Assembly (NCBI RefSeq): GCF_003217775.1
Contig: NZ_QJVJ01000008.1
Coordinates: 62,001-126,000, forward strand
Direction: 5' to 3'
DNA length: 64,000 bases
DNA from: Paenibacillus flagellatus
Lineage (GTDB): Bacteria; Bacillota; Bacilli; Paenibacillales; NBRC-103111
Both the position numbers and the translations under genes were made by a program. Positions 7,849-16,311 of the stretch are shown piece by piece; the first letter of the stretch is position 1, and each line of letters starts with the position of its first letter. The notes beneath the pieces were generated by a model. That model searched no databases. It was not told the DNA's origin and was given only the letters and a program-made list of their open reading frames with translations.

Positions 7849-9192
7849 CTACCCGCGCTTGCCCCCGCCCGAGCGGAACAGCGGCTTCACCGCCGCCGCC
7901 TGCTCGTCGGATACGGCTTTGCCGCCGTAGCGGGCGTCCTCGTACAGCCGCAGCGCGGCCGCCTCGTCCGGCCCGAGCGGGGTGCGCCGCTCGAGCTCGC
8001 GGCCGGTCTCGCGCGGCGTCCGCGCCTCGTCGTGCGCGTACCCGCCGGCCATTCGCCCGAGCAGCAGCCGGCGGTACGCATGGCGCACCCGCTCGCGGTT
8101 GTCGGCCAAGTCGTCCCAGCCGGGCTCCTTGCGGAACAAGTCCGCGAACCGGCGCTTCCACGCCTCGGCGCGCTCGCGCGCCCATTCCCGCCCGTCCATG
8201 AGCGACTGCTTCTCGTCCAAATACCCCGCTTCAAGGCCGCTCTCGAGCCGTTCCCCGTACCAGCCCATCAACCGTTTCAGCCAGCGGCGGACGTACTTGC
8301 CCCCGACGTACAGCAGCGCGATCGCGGCGGCCGCGAGCAGGACGATGACCGCCCCGTACATGATGTTCTCCATAACTTTCGCGAATGCGGACGGCTTCGC
8401 CGGCTCGAATAGAGGACCGAGGTCCTGCGGCGGCGGCGATGCCGGTTCGGGCCCGACCGGACCCGAACCGAACAGATTGAACAGCTGGAGCAGCAAGGCG
8501 TAGACGCCGCCGAATACGAACAGCGCCGCTTCCTTGACGGCGGACGCGATCGTGCGGAACGCGGCGAGCGCCAGGATGAGCGCGAACAGCGCGAACACGA
8601 GCGCCCGGTTGCGCCATTTCGTCTCGCCGGAAAGGCGCGGCTTGCTCGCCGCGTCGGTGCTGAGCGATTCTTTGTCCAGCGTCGAGCCGTTCGTCCGGTA
8701 CAGCGCCAGCGCCAGCGCCCCGATGCCGAAGCCGGTCACCCAAGGCGCGAACGGAGCGGTGACGTCGAAGCGGGGGTAGAAGAACGACGCCAGGAAATAG
8801 CCGATCATCCCGATCCACGCGATGCCGGGGACGAACGAACGGTCCCAGCCGTACAGCCGATTTTGCCGTCCGCGCACCCAGGCGACCAGCGCCAGTGCGA
8901 AGTTCGCGCCAACGGCGACGGCCGAGCCGGCCATGAGCCAAGCGCCCAGCGCGGGTACGGCGACGGCGGCCAGGACGGACTGCCAATGGCGGACGGCCGG
9001 AAAAGCGCGATGGAACGCGTAGCCGAGCGCGTACGCCAGCGACAGGGCGGCGAGCCAGAGCGGAGCGGACAGCGTCCAGCCGGGTACGGCGATATAGACG
9101 GCGGCCAGGACCGGAAACGCGAATAACATTTCGGCCAGCCCCTGCAGCCAGGCGGCGGCGATTCGTTGCCCATGACGCATGCCGATCGTCAC
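7849..9192 (-). CDS. polytopic membrane protein with C-terminal DUF4129-like domain
   Basis: A 447-residue membrane protein with about seven hydrophobic segments in the first 220 residues and another near 275-300. A cytosolic C-terminus (about 350-435) has TPRETGRELERR and AALRLYEDARYGGK, the DUF4129 signature. This domain usually ends TgpA-type transglutaminases encoded beside MoxR/DUF58 genes; no transglutaminase Cys-His-Asp core is visible here. The GTG start overlaps the DUF58 stop (GTGA) but lies almost on the ribosome site; an ATG at 9180 is possible. Confidence 0.72.
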   Translation of the reverse strand: MTIGMRHGQRIAAAWLQGLAEMLFAFPVLAAVYIAVPGWTLSAPLWLAALSLAYALGYAFHRAFPAVRHWQSVLAAVAVPALGAWLMAGSAVAVGANFALALVAWVRGRQNRLYGWDRSFVPGIAWIGMIGYFLASFFYPRFDVTAPFAPWVTGFGIGALALALYRTNGSTLDKESLSTDAASKPRLSGETKWRNRALVFALFALILALAAFRTIASAVKEAALFVFGGVYALLLQLFNLFGSGPVGPEPASPPPQDLGPLFEPAKPSAFAKVMENIMYGAVIVLLAAAAIALLYVGGKYVRRWLKRLMGWYGERLESGLEAGYLDEKQSLMDGREWARERAEAWKRRFADLFRKEPGWDDLADNRERVRHAYRRLLLGRMAGGYAHDEARTPRETGRELERRTPLGPDEAAALRLYEDARYGGKAVSDEQAAAVKPLFRSGGGKRG

Positions 9193-10346
9193 GCTCCTTT
9201 CGATGCCGCCGCGTCGTCGCGTTCAAGCCCGGAGGACCGGTCTTCGGCGGCGGAACGGTTCGGCTCGTCGGTCATCAGGACGATCTCCACCGCATTGCCC
9301 GTATGGCGCAGCCGCTCGATGTGCCGTTCCATCTTGTCGCTGACGTAAGAGGTGAATACGATGAAATCGGTGCTGGAGACGCCCCGCTGCAGATCGGCTT
9401 CGAGAAATTCGGCGAACCCGACGCTCCGTTCGATGACGAGCATCGCCATCGTCTCGAGCAGGTCGGTCAGATGGGCGTCGCCCCCGGACGGAGCGACCCG
9501 GACCTGCTCCTTCGGCCGGTCGATGACGGCGCCGTTGCAGCCGAAGCCGGTATCGATGCCGCGCGAGAGGCAGTAGCGGGCTAGCGAGGCGGCGTAGGCG
9601 ATCGCTTTCTCCACGCGTTCCGGATTCGTCACCGCCCCCCACATGGTCTCCGTCATCTCGAAATTGACATAAATCATGATCCGGTGATCGGCCGTAAAAT
9701 CGCGCTGGTGCACCTGCAGCCGGCCGGCCCGCGCCGTCGCGCTCCAGTTGATCGCGTTCATCGTGTCGCCGTACCGGTACTCGCGCACGCCCGCGATCCG
9801 GAACGGATCGTCGACGATCCAGCGCCGCACCGACACGTCGCCCTGCCAGCTGTGGGACGGGAGAGGCACATCCTCGATCGGGATCGGCTCCGGGTAGACG
9901 AGCAGCCGCGTCTGCCGGTCGAACTGGAGCGTCTTGTACGTGACGAACACGCCGAGCAGGTCGCCGCTCGTCATCGTCGCCGTCTGCAAATCGTAGCAGC
10001 CCCGCCTTGCGCACAGCACCCGGTGCTTGCGCGTGATGCGCGTGTACGGCATGAGACTGAATAAGCTTTTATGGTTCTGGAACAGCTCGCCGCTCGAAAT
10101 GTCCAGGTTGGACTGGCTGCGGAACCGGAGCCCGGCCTGCATGAGCGATTCGAGGCGCAGCCAAGGAAGCGGCATCGCCTTCCGGTTGGAGATGACTTCG
10201 ACGAGCTGCACCTCCTCGCCTTGATAACAGGCGGGTACGTCGAAGTACCGCCGGTAGCCGACATGGCGAAGTCCCCACCGTTGATACGCCTTCCCCTGCA
10301 AAAAGACGACGAGCGCGGCGACGAGAAGCAGCCAATGGACGCTCAT
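9189..10346 (-). CDS. DUF58 domain protein
   Basis: A 385-residue protein. One N-terminal hydrophobic segment (LLLVAALVVFLQGKAY) precedes a beta-rich region and the DUF58 signature with GVREYRYGDTMNAINWSATAR (about 185-205), which leads into a von Willebrand A-like fold. DUF58 proteins accompany MoxR ATPases and are thought to help assemble or activate envelope complexes. It starts seven bases after the MoxR stop and overlaps the DUF4129 gene, so the three genes are one operon. Confidence 0.88.
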   Translation of the reverse strand: MSVHWLLLVAALVVFLQGKAYQRWGLRHVGYRRYFDVPACYQGEEVQLVEVISNRKAMPLPWLRLESLMQAGLRFRSQSNLDISSGELFQNHKSLFSLMPYTRITRKHRVLCARRGCYDLQTATMTSGDLLGVFVTYKTLQFDRQTRLLVYPEPIPIEDVPLPSHSWQGDVSVRRWIVDDPFRIAGVREYRYGDTMNAINWSATARAGRLQVHQRDFTADHRIMIYVNFEMTETMWGAVTNPERVEKAIAYAASLARYCLSRGIDTGFGCNGAVIDRPKEQVRVAPSGGDAHLTDLLETMAMLVIERSVGFAEFLEADLQRGVSSTDFIVFTSYVSDKMERHIERLRHTGNAVEIVLMTDEPNRSAAEDRSSGLERDDAAASKGA

Positions 10347-10352
10347 GCGCGG

Positions 10353-11315
10353 CTACCCTCGCCGCGCGACGGCTTCCGCCGGCACCGGCGTCTCGCGCAG
10401 CAGCTGGTCGACGATCGATTCGGCCGCGTCCTCCTTAAGCCGCGTCGCATGCTTCGGCAGCAGCCGGTGGGCGAGCACCGGCTTTGCCATCGCCTTGACG
10501 TCGTCCGGCAGGACGTAGTCGCGTCCTTGCAGGATGGCGTGCACCTGCACCGCCTTCAGCAGCGACTGGCTGCCGCGCGGGCTGACGCCGAGCGCGACGT
10601 CGGGATGGCTGCGCGTCCGCTCGACGAGCCGCACCATATATTCGAGCAGGTCGTCGTGGACGGCCACCTGCGAGTACGCCCGCTGGGCGGCGACGAGCTC
10701 CTCCGCGTCGGCGACGCTTTCGAGCGCGTCGAGCGGATTGTCCTGCTTGAACCGTTTCAGGATGTCCACGCCCTGCTCGAGGGACGGGTACCCCATCCGC
10801 ACTTTCAACAGAAACCGGTCGAGCTGCGCTTCGGGCAGCGGGAACGTCCCTTGGTTCTCGACCGGATTTTGCGTCGCGATGACCATGAACGGCCGGCTTA
10901 GCGAACGGGTCTCCCCGTCGATGCTCACCTGCCGCTCCTCCATGCATTCGAGCAGGCTAGACTGCGTCCGAGGCGTGGCTCGGTTGATCTCGTCCGCGAG
11001 CAAAATGTTCGTGAAGACGGGCCCCGGCCGGAACTGGAACTCGCCCTCCTTCTGGTTGTAATAGTTAATGCCGCTCAGATCGGAGGGGAGCAGATCCGGC
11101 GTAAACTGTATGCGCTTGCAAGTGCAGCGCAGCGACTTGGCCATCGCTTTCGCCAGCATCGTTTTGCCCGTGCCGGGCACGTCCTCGAGCAGAACGTGGC
11201 CCGAAGCGATCAAAGCGATCAGCAGCTGATCGATAACGTCTTCCTTGCCGACGATGACGCGGCCGATGTTGCGTTTCACGTTTTCCGCCAGGCGGCGAAT
11301 GTCCGTCGGTTGCAT
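10353..11315 (-). CDS. MoxR family AAA+ ATPase
   Basis: A 320-residue ATPase with Walker A DVPGTGKT (45-52), Walker B and sensor region around LLADEINRATPRTQSSLLECMEE (about 105-128, given by position), and the C-terminal lid typical of MoxR. It acts as a chaperone-like motor for vWA/DUF58 partners. It is the first gene of a three-gene operon. AAAAGGAG lies about 12 bases before the ATG, a long but workable spacing. Confidence 0.92.
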   Translation of the reverse strand: MQPTDIRRLAENVKRNIGRVIVGKEDVIDQLLIALIASGHVLLEDVPGTGKTMLAKAMAKSLRCTCKRIQFTPDLLPSDLSGINYYNQKEGEFQFRPGPVFTNILLADEINRATPRTQSSLLECMEERQVSIDGETRSLSRPFMVIATQNPVENQGTFPLPEAQLDRFLLKVRMGYPSLEQGVDILKRFKQDNPLDALESVADAEELVAAQRAYSQVAVHDDLLEYMVRLVERTRSHPDVALGVSPRGSQSLLKAVQVHAILQGRDYVLPDDVKAMAKPVLAHRLLPKHATRLKEDAAESIVDQLLRETPVPAEAVARRG

Positions 11316-11421
11316 GTGAGGTCACGCTCCTTTTTGCCGGTTTATACCACAACCATACCATATCGGGGAGCGGGAGCCTACGCCGGATTTGTTCGAAGGG
11401 TGTCGCGTTGTTCGAACGGCG

Positions 11422-11451
11422 AAAAGCCCCGGGCCGTCGAAGAGCCGGGGC
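11422..11451 (-). terminator. intrinsic terminator of the ANTAR/TrpD2 operon
   Basis: Read on the minus strand, GCCCCGG pairs with CCGGGGC and is followed by TTTTC. It lies 53 bases past the TrpD2-like stop codon. Confidence 0.75.
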
Positions 11452-11503
11452 AGGCCGAAGCGAAGCCGTTTCCGAATGGAGAGATGCCGGCGGGCCGGTC
11501 GAT

Positions 11504-12565
11504 TCAGGGTGCCGATCCGCCGCTGCCGCTGCCGACCGTCTCCTCCTCCGTCTGCATGGCGTCCCGCCATCGGACGTAGAGTGACCAGGCATCGCCGTTG
11601 TCGAGCAGCGACTTGCACGCGTACAGCGCCTCCTCGACCGATTTCGCCCGTTCCGCCAAGCGGAGCCGCACCGCTCCGTTCAGCAGCACCTGATTGTAGA
11701 AGGCCGCATCCGATTCGCCGCGCAGCACGGCCTCCGTCGTCCGCACCTGCTCGGCGGGCGTCCAATCCGTTTCCGGCAGCGGTGCGTCCAAGCCGTACGA
11801 TTCCGGATCGATCACATGAAGGGCGAATTCCCCGTTCTCGACCGTATACGTCCGCGTCGGACGATCGATGAACAAGTCTTCGGAGCCTTCCGGCCCTTGC
11901 ACGATCAGCGCTTTCCGATAGCCGAGCTTGACGAGCAGCCTTGCCAGCCGGTCGAACACCGTATTGTGGTACACGCCGAACGCCAAGTACGGCGAATGGG
12001 CGTAATCGGCCAGCTTCTCCGCCGTGTTGAGCACGGTGCGCATGCCGAGCTCCTCGCGGATCGGACGCAGCCGGGCGAGCGGGGGACACCATTGCTCGGC
12101 GGGCACGTAAAGCACGCCGGTCTCGCGGGCGATCCGGATCGATCGATCCCGCGACAGCTTCCCGGCATCGATGCCCGATGCCGCCAGCACGTCGTGAAGC
12201 GTCGTACCCCATTTCGGCGGGAGAGAGGCCGTCCCGTGCAGCGTCACCGGCAGTCCGGCGGCGGCGAGCAGGAACGCGGTCGCATACGTGGCGAAGAAGG
12301 ACGACTTTCTTCCGTCGTACGGCCCGGCGCAGTCCAAGCCTTCCTGAACCGACTCGCGATGCGCGTACCGCCGGCAGACGGTCACGAACGCCTCGAGCTC
12401 GTCCACACTTTCCATCTTGATCCGCTCCGCGATGAAGAACGCCCCGATCTGGGCGGGCGTCGCCGTAAGCCCCCATATCGATTCGGCGGCCTCGAGCCCC
12501 TCCTCGTACGACAAGTCGCGGGCGCCGCGCTTTCCGCGCGCGACCTCCTTCAGCAAATGAATCAT
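11504..12565 (-). CDS. TrpD2/YbiB-like phosphoribosyltransferase-fold protein
   Basis: A 353-residue member of the anthranilate phosphoribosyltransferase fold. An alpha-helical N-terminus (about 1-70) precedes the glycosyltransferase family 3 core. The usual glycine-rich GTGGD loop is replaced by GPYDGRKSSFF, and the KHGNR substrate motif of true TrpD is not visible. This points to the TrpD2/YbiB subgroup, some members of which bind nucleic acid. The ATG at 12565 overlaps the stop of the upstream ANTAR gene (ATGA), so the two are translated together. A tryptophan role is unlikely given the setting next to nitrite assimilation genes. Confidence 0.72.
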   Translation of the reverse strand: MIHLLKEVARGKRGARDLSYEEGLEAAESIWGLTATPAQIGAFFIAERIKMESVDELEAFVTVCRRYAHRESVQEGLDCAGPYDGRKSSFFATYATAFLLAAAGLPVTLHGTASLPPKWGTTLHDVLAASGIDAGKLSRDRSIRIARETGVLYVPAEQWCPPLARLRPIREELGMRTVLNTAEKLADYAHSPYLAFGVYHNTVFDRLARLLVKLGYRKALIVQGPEGSEDLFIDRPTRTYTVENGEFALHVIDPESYGLDAPLPETDWTPAEQVRTTEAVLRGESDAAFYNQVLLNGAVRLRLAERAKSVEEALYACKSLLDNGDAWSLYVRWRDAMQTEEETVGSGSGGSAP

Positions 12566-13188
12566 CGTTTCGCCCCTTTCTGTTTTTGCTCCTGCAGCAG
12601 CTGGTACACCTTGACGATCGAGGCGGCGACGTCCACGATGCGCTTCCGTTCGTTCATCGCCTGCTTGCGGAGAATATCGTAAGCTTCCGATTCCGTGATC
12701 CGTTTCATGTCGCATAAGATGCCCTTGGCCATGTCGATCCATTTGCGCTCCTCGATGCGGGACAGCAGCTGCGCCCGCTCGTTGTGCCATTGCTGCCGCT
12801 CGAAGCATTGCTTGGCTCCGAAGTGGAGCGCCCAATGCAGCTCTCTTTCTTTCATCGATGCCGTCAGGACGCCGTCGATCGGCACGTTGTCCTCGCACGC
12901 CTCGAGCGACGAAGCGGCCGTCGCTTCGCTGCACCACCAGAGCAGCGGGACGATTTTCCGCTTGAGCAGCAGGGAGGCCCAGGCCGGTATGTCCGAGACG
13001 GGGATGTGCAAAATGGCGGCGTCGGCTTCCGCGATCCGCTTCGCCGCCTCCGCTTCGTCGGTTGCGCGGGCGACGGCATAGCCGTACGCGCGGAGCAGCG
13101 TTTCGGGCGGCGCCGGCTTGGGGGAGGCGGAGACCGCCTGACGTTCCGGCTCCGCCGCCCGGTTATGAATCACGAGCAATGAGCGCAT
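12562..13188 (-). CDS. ANTAR-domain RNA-binding antiterminator (NasT-like)
   Basis: A 208-residue protein. The N-terminal half (1-125) resembles a degenerate response-regulator receiver, with LLVIHNRA in place of the usual acidic start and no clear phospho-acceptor pocket. The C-terminal three-helix ANTAR domain (about 140-195) carries RIEERKWIDMAKGILCDMK and ITESEAYDILRKQAMN. ANTAR proteins bind paired hexaloop hairpins and stop terminator formation. The divergent nirB leader (13375-13471) has precisely this structure. A GlnR/TnrA-type box lies 64 bases upstream. No NasS nitrate sensor gene is adjacent. Confidence 0.85.
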   Translation of the reverse strand: MRSLLVIHNRAAEPERQAVSASPKPAPPETLLRAYGYAVARATDEAEAAKRIAEADAAILHIPVSDIPAWASLLLKRKIVPLLWWCSEATAASSLEACEDNVPIDGVLTASMKERELHWALHFGAKQCFERQQWHNERAQLLSRIEERKWIDMAKGILCDMKRITESEAYDILRKQAMNERKRIVDVAASIVKVYQLLQEQKQKGAKR

Positions 13189-13251
13189 GAGGGACGCTCC
13201 TTTCTTTCGTTATCGCAAAAAGGTCGGATGGATACGGCGGGTCATGTTATA

Positions 13252-13268
13252 TGTAAAATTATATAACA
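13252..13268. promoter_or_regulatory. GlnR/TnrA-type nitrogen control box
   Basis: TGTAAAATTATATAACA matches the TGTNA-N7-TNACA consensus of Bacillus GlnR/TnrA sites exactly. It lies between the ANTAR gene and the nirB promoter, so it could control either or both. The placement fits nitrogen-limited expression of nitrite assimilation. Confidence 0.7.
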
Positions 13269-13324
13269 CAAAACCGTCCTTCGTGTCGATATAAAGAAAA
13301 TTCCTTGTTTTTGCGTCAACTATA

Positions 13325-13354
13325 TTGACATGATCCGAGGGCGTCCTATATAGT
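13325..13354 (+). promoter_or_regulatory. sigma-A promoter for nirBDC-cobA
   Basis: A perfect -35 TTGACA (13325-13330) is followed by TATATAGT (13347-13354), giving either TATATA with 16 bases or TATAGT with 18 bases of spacing. Transcription would begin near 13361, leaving a leader of about 160 bases that holds the ANTAR target. Confidence 0.75.
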
Positions 13355-13374
13355 GAGGATAACAACTTCACTTC

Positions 13375-13472
13375 CCGAATACAACGGTGTATTCGGTGAG
13401 AAGCGGCAACGTAGCCTGCCTTCGCTTCGTACGGGAACTTTGGTGTCCCGCGGGCGAAGACGGGCTTTTTTA
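13375..13472 (+). promoter_or_regulatory. ANTAR-responsive antiterminator/terminator leader
   Basis: Hairpin P1 has a perfect 8-bp stem CCGAATAC/GTATTCGG (13375-13396) around the hexaloop AACGGT. Hairpin P2 has GCGGC/GCC(T)GC around AACGTA (13403-13419). Both loops have A at position 1 and G at position 4, the ANTAR signature. The terminator uses AGCCTG-C-CTTCGC (13413-13425) pairing with GCGAAG-A-CGGGCT (13454-13466), with CGGGA/TCCCG inside and T6 at 13466-13471. Its 5' arm is the 3' arm of P2, so P2 and the terminator exclude each other. Confidence 0.82.
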
Positions 13473-13519
13473 CGTTTGCGCAAACCAACACACGAATTGA
13501 ACGAAAGGGGAACGTGACG

Positions 13520-15952
13520 ATGAACGAACGCCGCAAATTGGTCCTGATCGGCAACGGCATGGCGGGGGTGCGCGCCGTCGAGCATGTGAGGAAGCTCGCT
13601 CCGGACGCCTACGACATTACGATATTCGGCGCGGAGCCGCATCCGAACTACAACCGGATCATGCTGTCGTCCGTACTGGCGGGCGGAGCGGATATGAAGG
13701 ATATCGTCCTGAACGACTGGGATTGGTACAGGGAGAACGGGATCCGGCTGCATGCCGGCCACACGGTCGTGAAAATCGATACGCGCGGCCGCAAAGTCGT
13801 CTCCGATCGCGGCGTCGAGGCGGAATACGACGCGCTCGTCATCGCCACCGGCTCCGACCCGTTCATGCTGCCTTTGCCGGGCGCGGACAAACAAGGCGTC
13901 ATCGCATTTCGGGACATCAAGGATTGCGAGACGATGCTGGAGGCGTCCAAGACGTACAAGAAGGCGGCCGTCATCGGCGGCGGGCTGCTCGGCCTCGAGG
14001 CGGCCAGAGGGCTGCTGCACCTCGGTATGGACGTATCCGTCATCCATATCCATCACTACTTGATGGAGCGCCAGCTCGACGAGACGGCGGCGAAGATGCT
14101 GCAGCGCGAGCTCGAGGCGCAGGGCATGACGTTTCTGCTTCGCAAGCAGACCGAAGCGATCGTCGGCAAAAAACGGGTGAAAGGGCTGCGCTTCGCCGAC
14201 GGCAGCGAGATCGAAGCCGATCTCGTCGTCATGGCGGTCGGCATCCGGCCGAACGTCGGTCTGGCGAAAGCGGCCGGCATCGAAGTGAACCGCGGCATCG
14301 TCGTCGACGATTTCATGGAGACGAGCGTCCCCGGCGTGTACGCGGTCGGCGAATGCGCCGAGCATCGCGGCATCGCCTACGGCCTGGTCGCCCCGCTGTA
14401 CGAGCAAGGAGCCGTGCTCGCGAAGCGGCTGGCCGGCGTCGCGACGGACGGCTACAAAGGCTCCGTCACGTCGACGAAGCTGAAGGTGTCGGGCGTCGAC
14501 GTCTTCTCCGGCGGACAGTACGACGAGCCGCCGGGTACGCGTTCGCTCCGCTACCAGGACGAAGTGGACGGCGTGTACAAAAAAATCGTCCTCGCCGGCG
14601 ACAAGCTCGTAGGCGCCGTCCTGTTCGGCGATACGAGCGACGGGGCGAAGCTGTTCTCGCTCATTCGAAGCGGCGAGTCGGTCGCCGGCAAGGAGAAGGA
14701 GCTGCTGCTCGGTCTTTCGTTCGACAAGGCGGGCGGCACCTCCCCCGCCGCCCGGCTGGCGGCCATGGCCGACGACGAGATCGTCTGCGGCTGCAACGGC
14801 GTTTCGAAGAGCGCGATCGCCGAGGCGATCCGATCGAAGGGCTGTGCGACGGTCGGCGACATCAAGGCGTGCACGAAAGCGTCCGGCTCGTGCGGCGGCT
14901 GCAAGCCGCTCGTCGAAGGGCTGCTCGGCCTGTATGCCGGAGACGCGGCCGCCGCACCGGTCAAGGAAGGGATTTGCGGCTGCACGCCGCTCGGCCGGGA
15001 CGAGATCGTCGCCGAGATCGGACGGATGGGGCTGAAGACGGTCAAGGAGACGATGCACGTGCTCGGCTGGCGGCAGGAGGAGGGCTGCTCCAAATGCCGT
15101 CCGGCTCTTAACTACTACCTGGGCATGCTGTGGCCGGAGGAGTACGTCGACGAGAAGGAGTCCCGCTTCGCCAACGAGCGCTACCATGCCAACATTCAGA
15201 AGGACGGCACGTATTCCGTCGTTCCGCGCATCTACGGCGGGGTCACCTCGCCTTCGGAGCTGAAGAAGATCGCCGAGGTCGCCGAGAAGTACGACGTGCC
15301 GATGGTGAAAATTACGGGCGGCCAGCGAATCGATCTACTCGGCGTGAAGAAGGAAGATTTGCCCGCCATGTGGGCGGAGCTCGACATGCCTTCCGGCTAC
15401 GCCTACGGCAAGGCGCTTCGGACGGTGAAGACGTGCGTCGGCTCGACGTTTTGCCGGTTCGGGACGCAGGACTCGATCGCGATGGGCATCCGGCTCGAGA
15501 AGACGTTCGAGCGGCTGAACACGCCCGCGAAGGTGAAGCTGGCCGTATCGGGCTGTCCCCGCAACTGCGCGGAGGCGACGATCAAAGATTTCGGCGTCGT
15601 GGCGATCGACGGCGGCTGGGAGCTGCATGTCGGCGGCAACGGCGGCGTCCACGTCCGCGCGACCGATCTGTTGTGCACGGTGAAGACGGAGGACGAGGTC
15701 GTCGAATGGGCGGGGTCGTTCCTTCAATATTACCGGGAGAACGCGAACTGGAACGAGCGGACGTCCGTATGGGTCGAGCGGGTCGGCCTCGATGCGGTCA
15801 AGAAGGCGCTGGAGCGCAAGGAAGACCGGCTCGCGCTCGTGGAGCGGATCGAGACGACGCTGCGGCGGACGACCGATCCGTGGAAAGACATTATCGGCAG
15901 CGAGGAGCTCCGCAAAAACTTCGAGCCGCTGTCCGAGCCGCAGACGGTATAA
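13520..15952 (+). CDS. nirB: assimilatory nitrite reductase [NAD(P)H] large subunit
   Basis: About 810 residues, the usual NirB/NasD length. Two Rossmann domains bind FAD and NAD(P)H (GNGMAG near the start, GGGLLGLEAA near 155). A BFD-like [2Fe-2S] region (CGCNG at about 423, CGGC near 460) and paired ferredoxin-like halves follow. The siroheme/[4Fe-4S] cysteines are in TCVGSTFC and SGCPRNC (about 638-682). It reduces nitrite to ammonium in the cytosol. The ATG at 13520 is nine bases after AAAGGGG; the GTG at 13514 is too close. Expression is probably set by the ANTAR leader. Confidence 0.95.
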   Translation: MNERRKLVLIGNGMAGVRAVEHVRKLAPDAYDITIFGAEPHPNYNRIMLSSVLAGGADMKDIVLNDWDWYRENGIRLHAGHTVVKIDTRGRKVVSDRGVEAEYDALVIATGSDPFMLPLPGADKQGVIAFRDIKDCETMLEASKTYKKAAVIGGGLLGLEAARGLLHLGMDVSVIHIHHYLMERQLDETAAKMLQRELEAQGMTFLLRKQTEAIVGKKRVKGLRFADGSEIEADLVVMAVGIRPNVGLAKAAGIEVNRGIVVDDFMETSVPGVYAVGECAEHRGIAYGLVAPLYEQGAVLAKRLAGVATDGYKGSVTSTKLKVSGVDVFSGGQYDEPPGTRSLRYQDEVDGVYKKIVLAGDKLVGAVLFGDTSDGAKLFSLIRSGESVAGKEKELLLGLSFDKAGGTSPAARLAAMADDEIVCGCNGVSKSAIAEAIRSKGCATVGDIKACTKASGSCGGCKPLVEGLLGLYAGDAAAAPVKEGICGCTPLGRDEIVAEIGRMGLKTVKETMHVLGWRQEEGCSKCRPALNYYLGMLWPEEYVDEKESRFANERYHANIQKDGTYSVVPRIYGGVTSPSELKKIAEVAEKYDVPMVKITGGQRIDLLGVKKEDLPAMWAELDMPSGYAYGKALRTVKTCVGSTFCRFGTQDSIAMGIRLEKTFERLNTPAKVKLAVSGCPRNCAEATIKDFGVVAIDGGWELHVGGNGGVHVRATDLLCTVKTEDEVVEWAGSFLQYYRENANWNERTSVWVERVGLDAVKKALERKEDRLALVERIETTLRRTTDPWKDIIGSEELRKNFEPLSEPQTV

Positions 15953-15973
15953 CACGCAAGGGGGAGAAGCGCC

Positions 15974-16297
15974 ATGGTCAATAGCGACAAAGTGCTGGTC
16001 GGCACCGTAACCGACATCGATGCGAAGGGCTCGCGCAAGGTGCGCGTCCGGGAGACGGAAATCGCCGTCTTCCGGCTGTCCGACGGGAAGGTGCTGGCCG
16101 TCGAGAACCGCTGCCCCCACAAGGGCGGCCTGCTGTCGGAAGGGATGGTGTGCGGCACGGCGGTTCATTGTCCGCTTCACGATTGGCGGATCGATTTGGC
16201 GAGCGGCCGCGTTCAGGAGCCGGACGAAGGCTGTGTGACGACGTACCCGGTCGAGATCGACGACGAGAACGGCTTCATTTATGTCAGGGTGGGATAA
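15974..16297 (+). CDS. nirD: nitrite reductase small subunit, Rieske type
   Basis: A 107-residue Rieske-like protein. The [2Fe-2S] ligands appear as CPHKGG and CPLHDW, both intact, which matches the NasE-like subgroup; many proteobacterial NirD proteins lack them. It partners NirB in the cytosolic nitrite reductase. A GGGGGAG site lies in the 21-base gap after nirB. Confidence 0.93.
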   Translation: MVNSDKVLVGTVTDIDAKGSRKVRVRETEIAVFRLSDGKVLAVENRCPHKGGLLSEGMVCGTAVHCPLHDWRIDLASGRVQEPDEGCVTTYPVEIDDENGFIYVRVG

Positions 16298-16311
16298 AGG
16301 AGGAACTCGAG

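Noticed and set aside
11504-12937. 477-residue TrpD-like protein with an upstream start
   Set aside because: The first 124 codons are out-of-frame antiterminator coding sequence; ATG 12565 with ATGA coupling is the better start.
13346-15187. Minus-strand open frame of 613 codons
   Set aside because: Antisense to nirB and crosses its leader; low-complexity composition.
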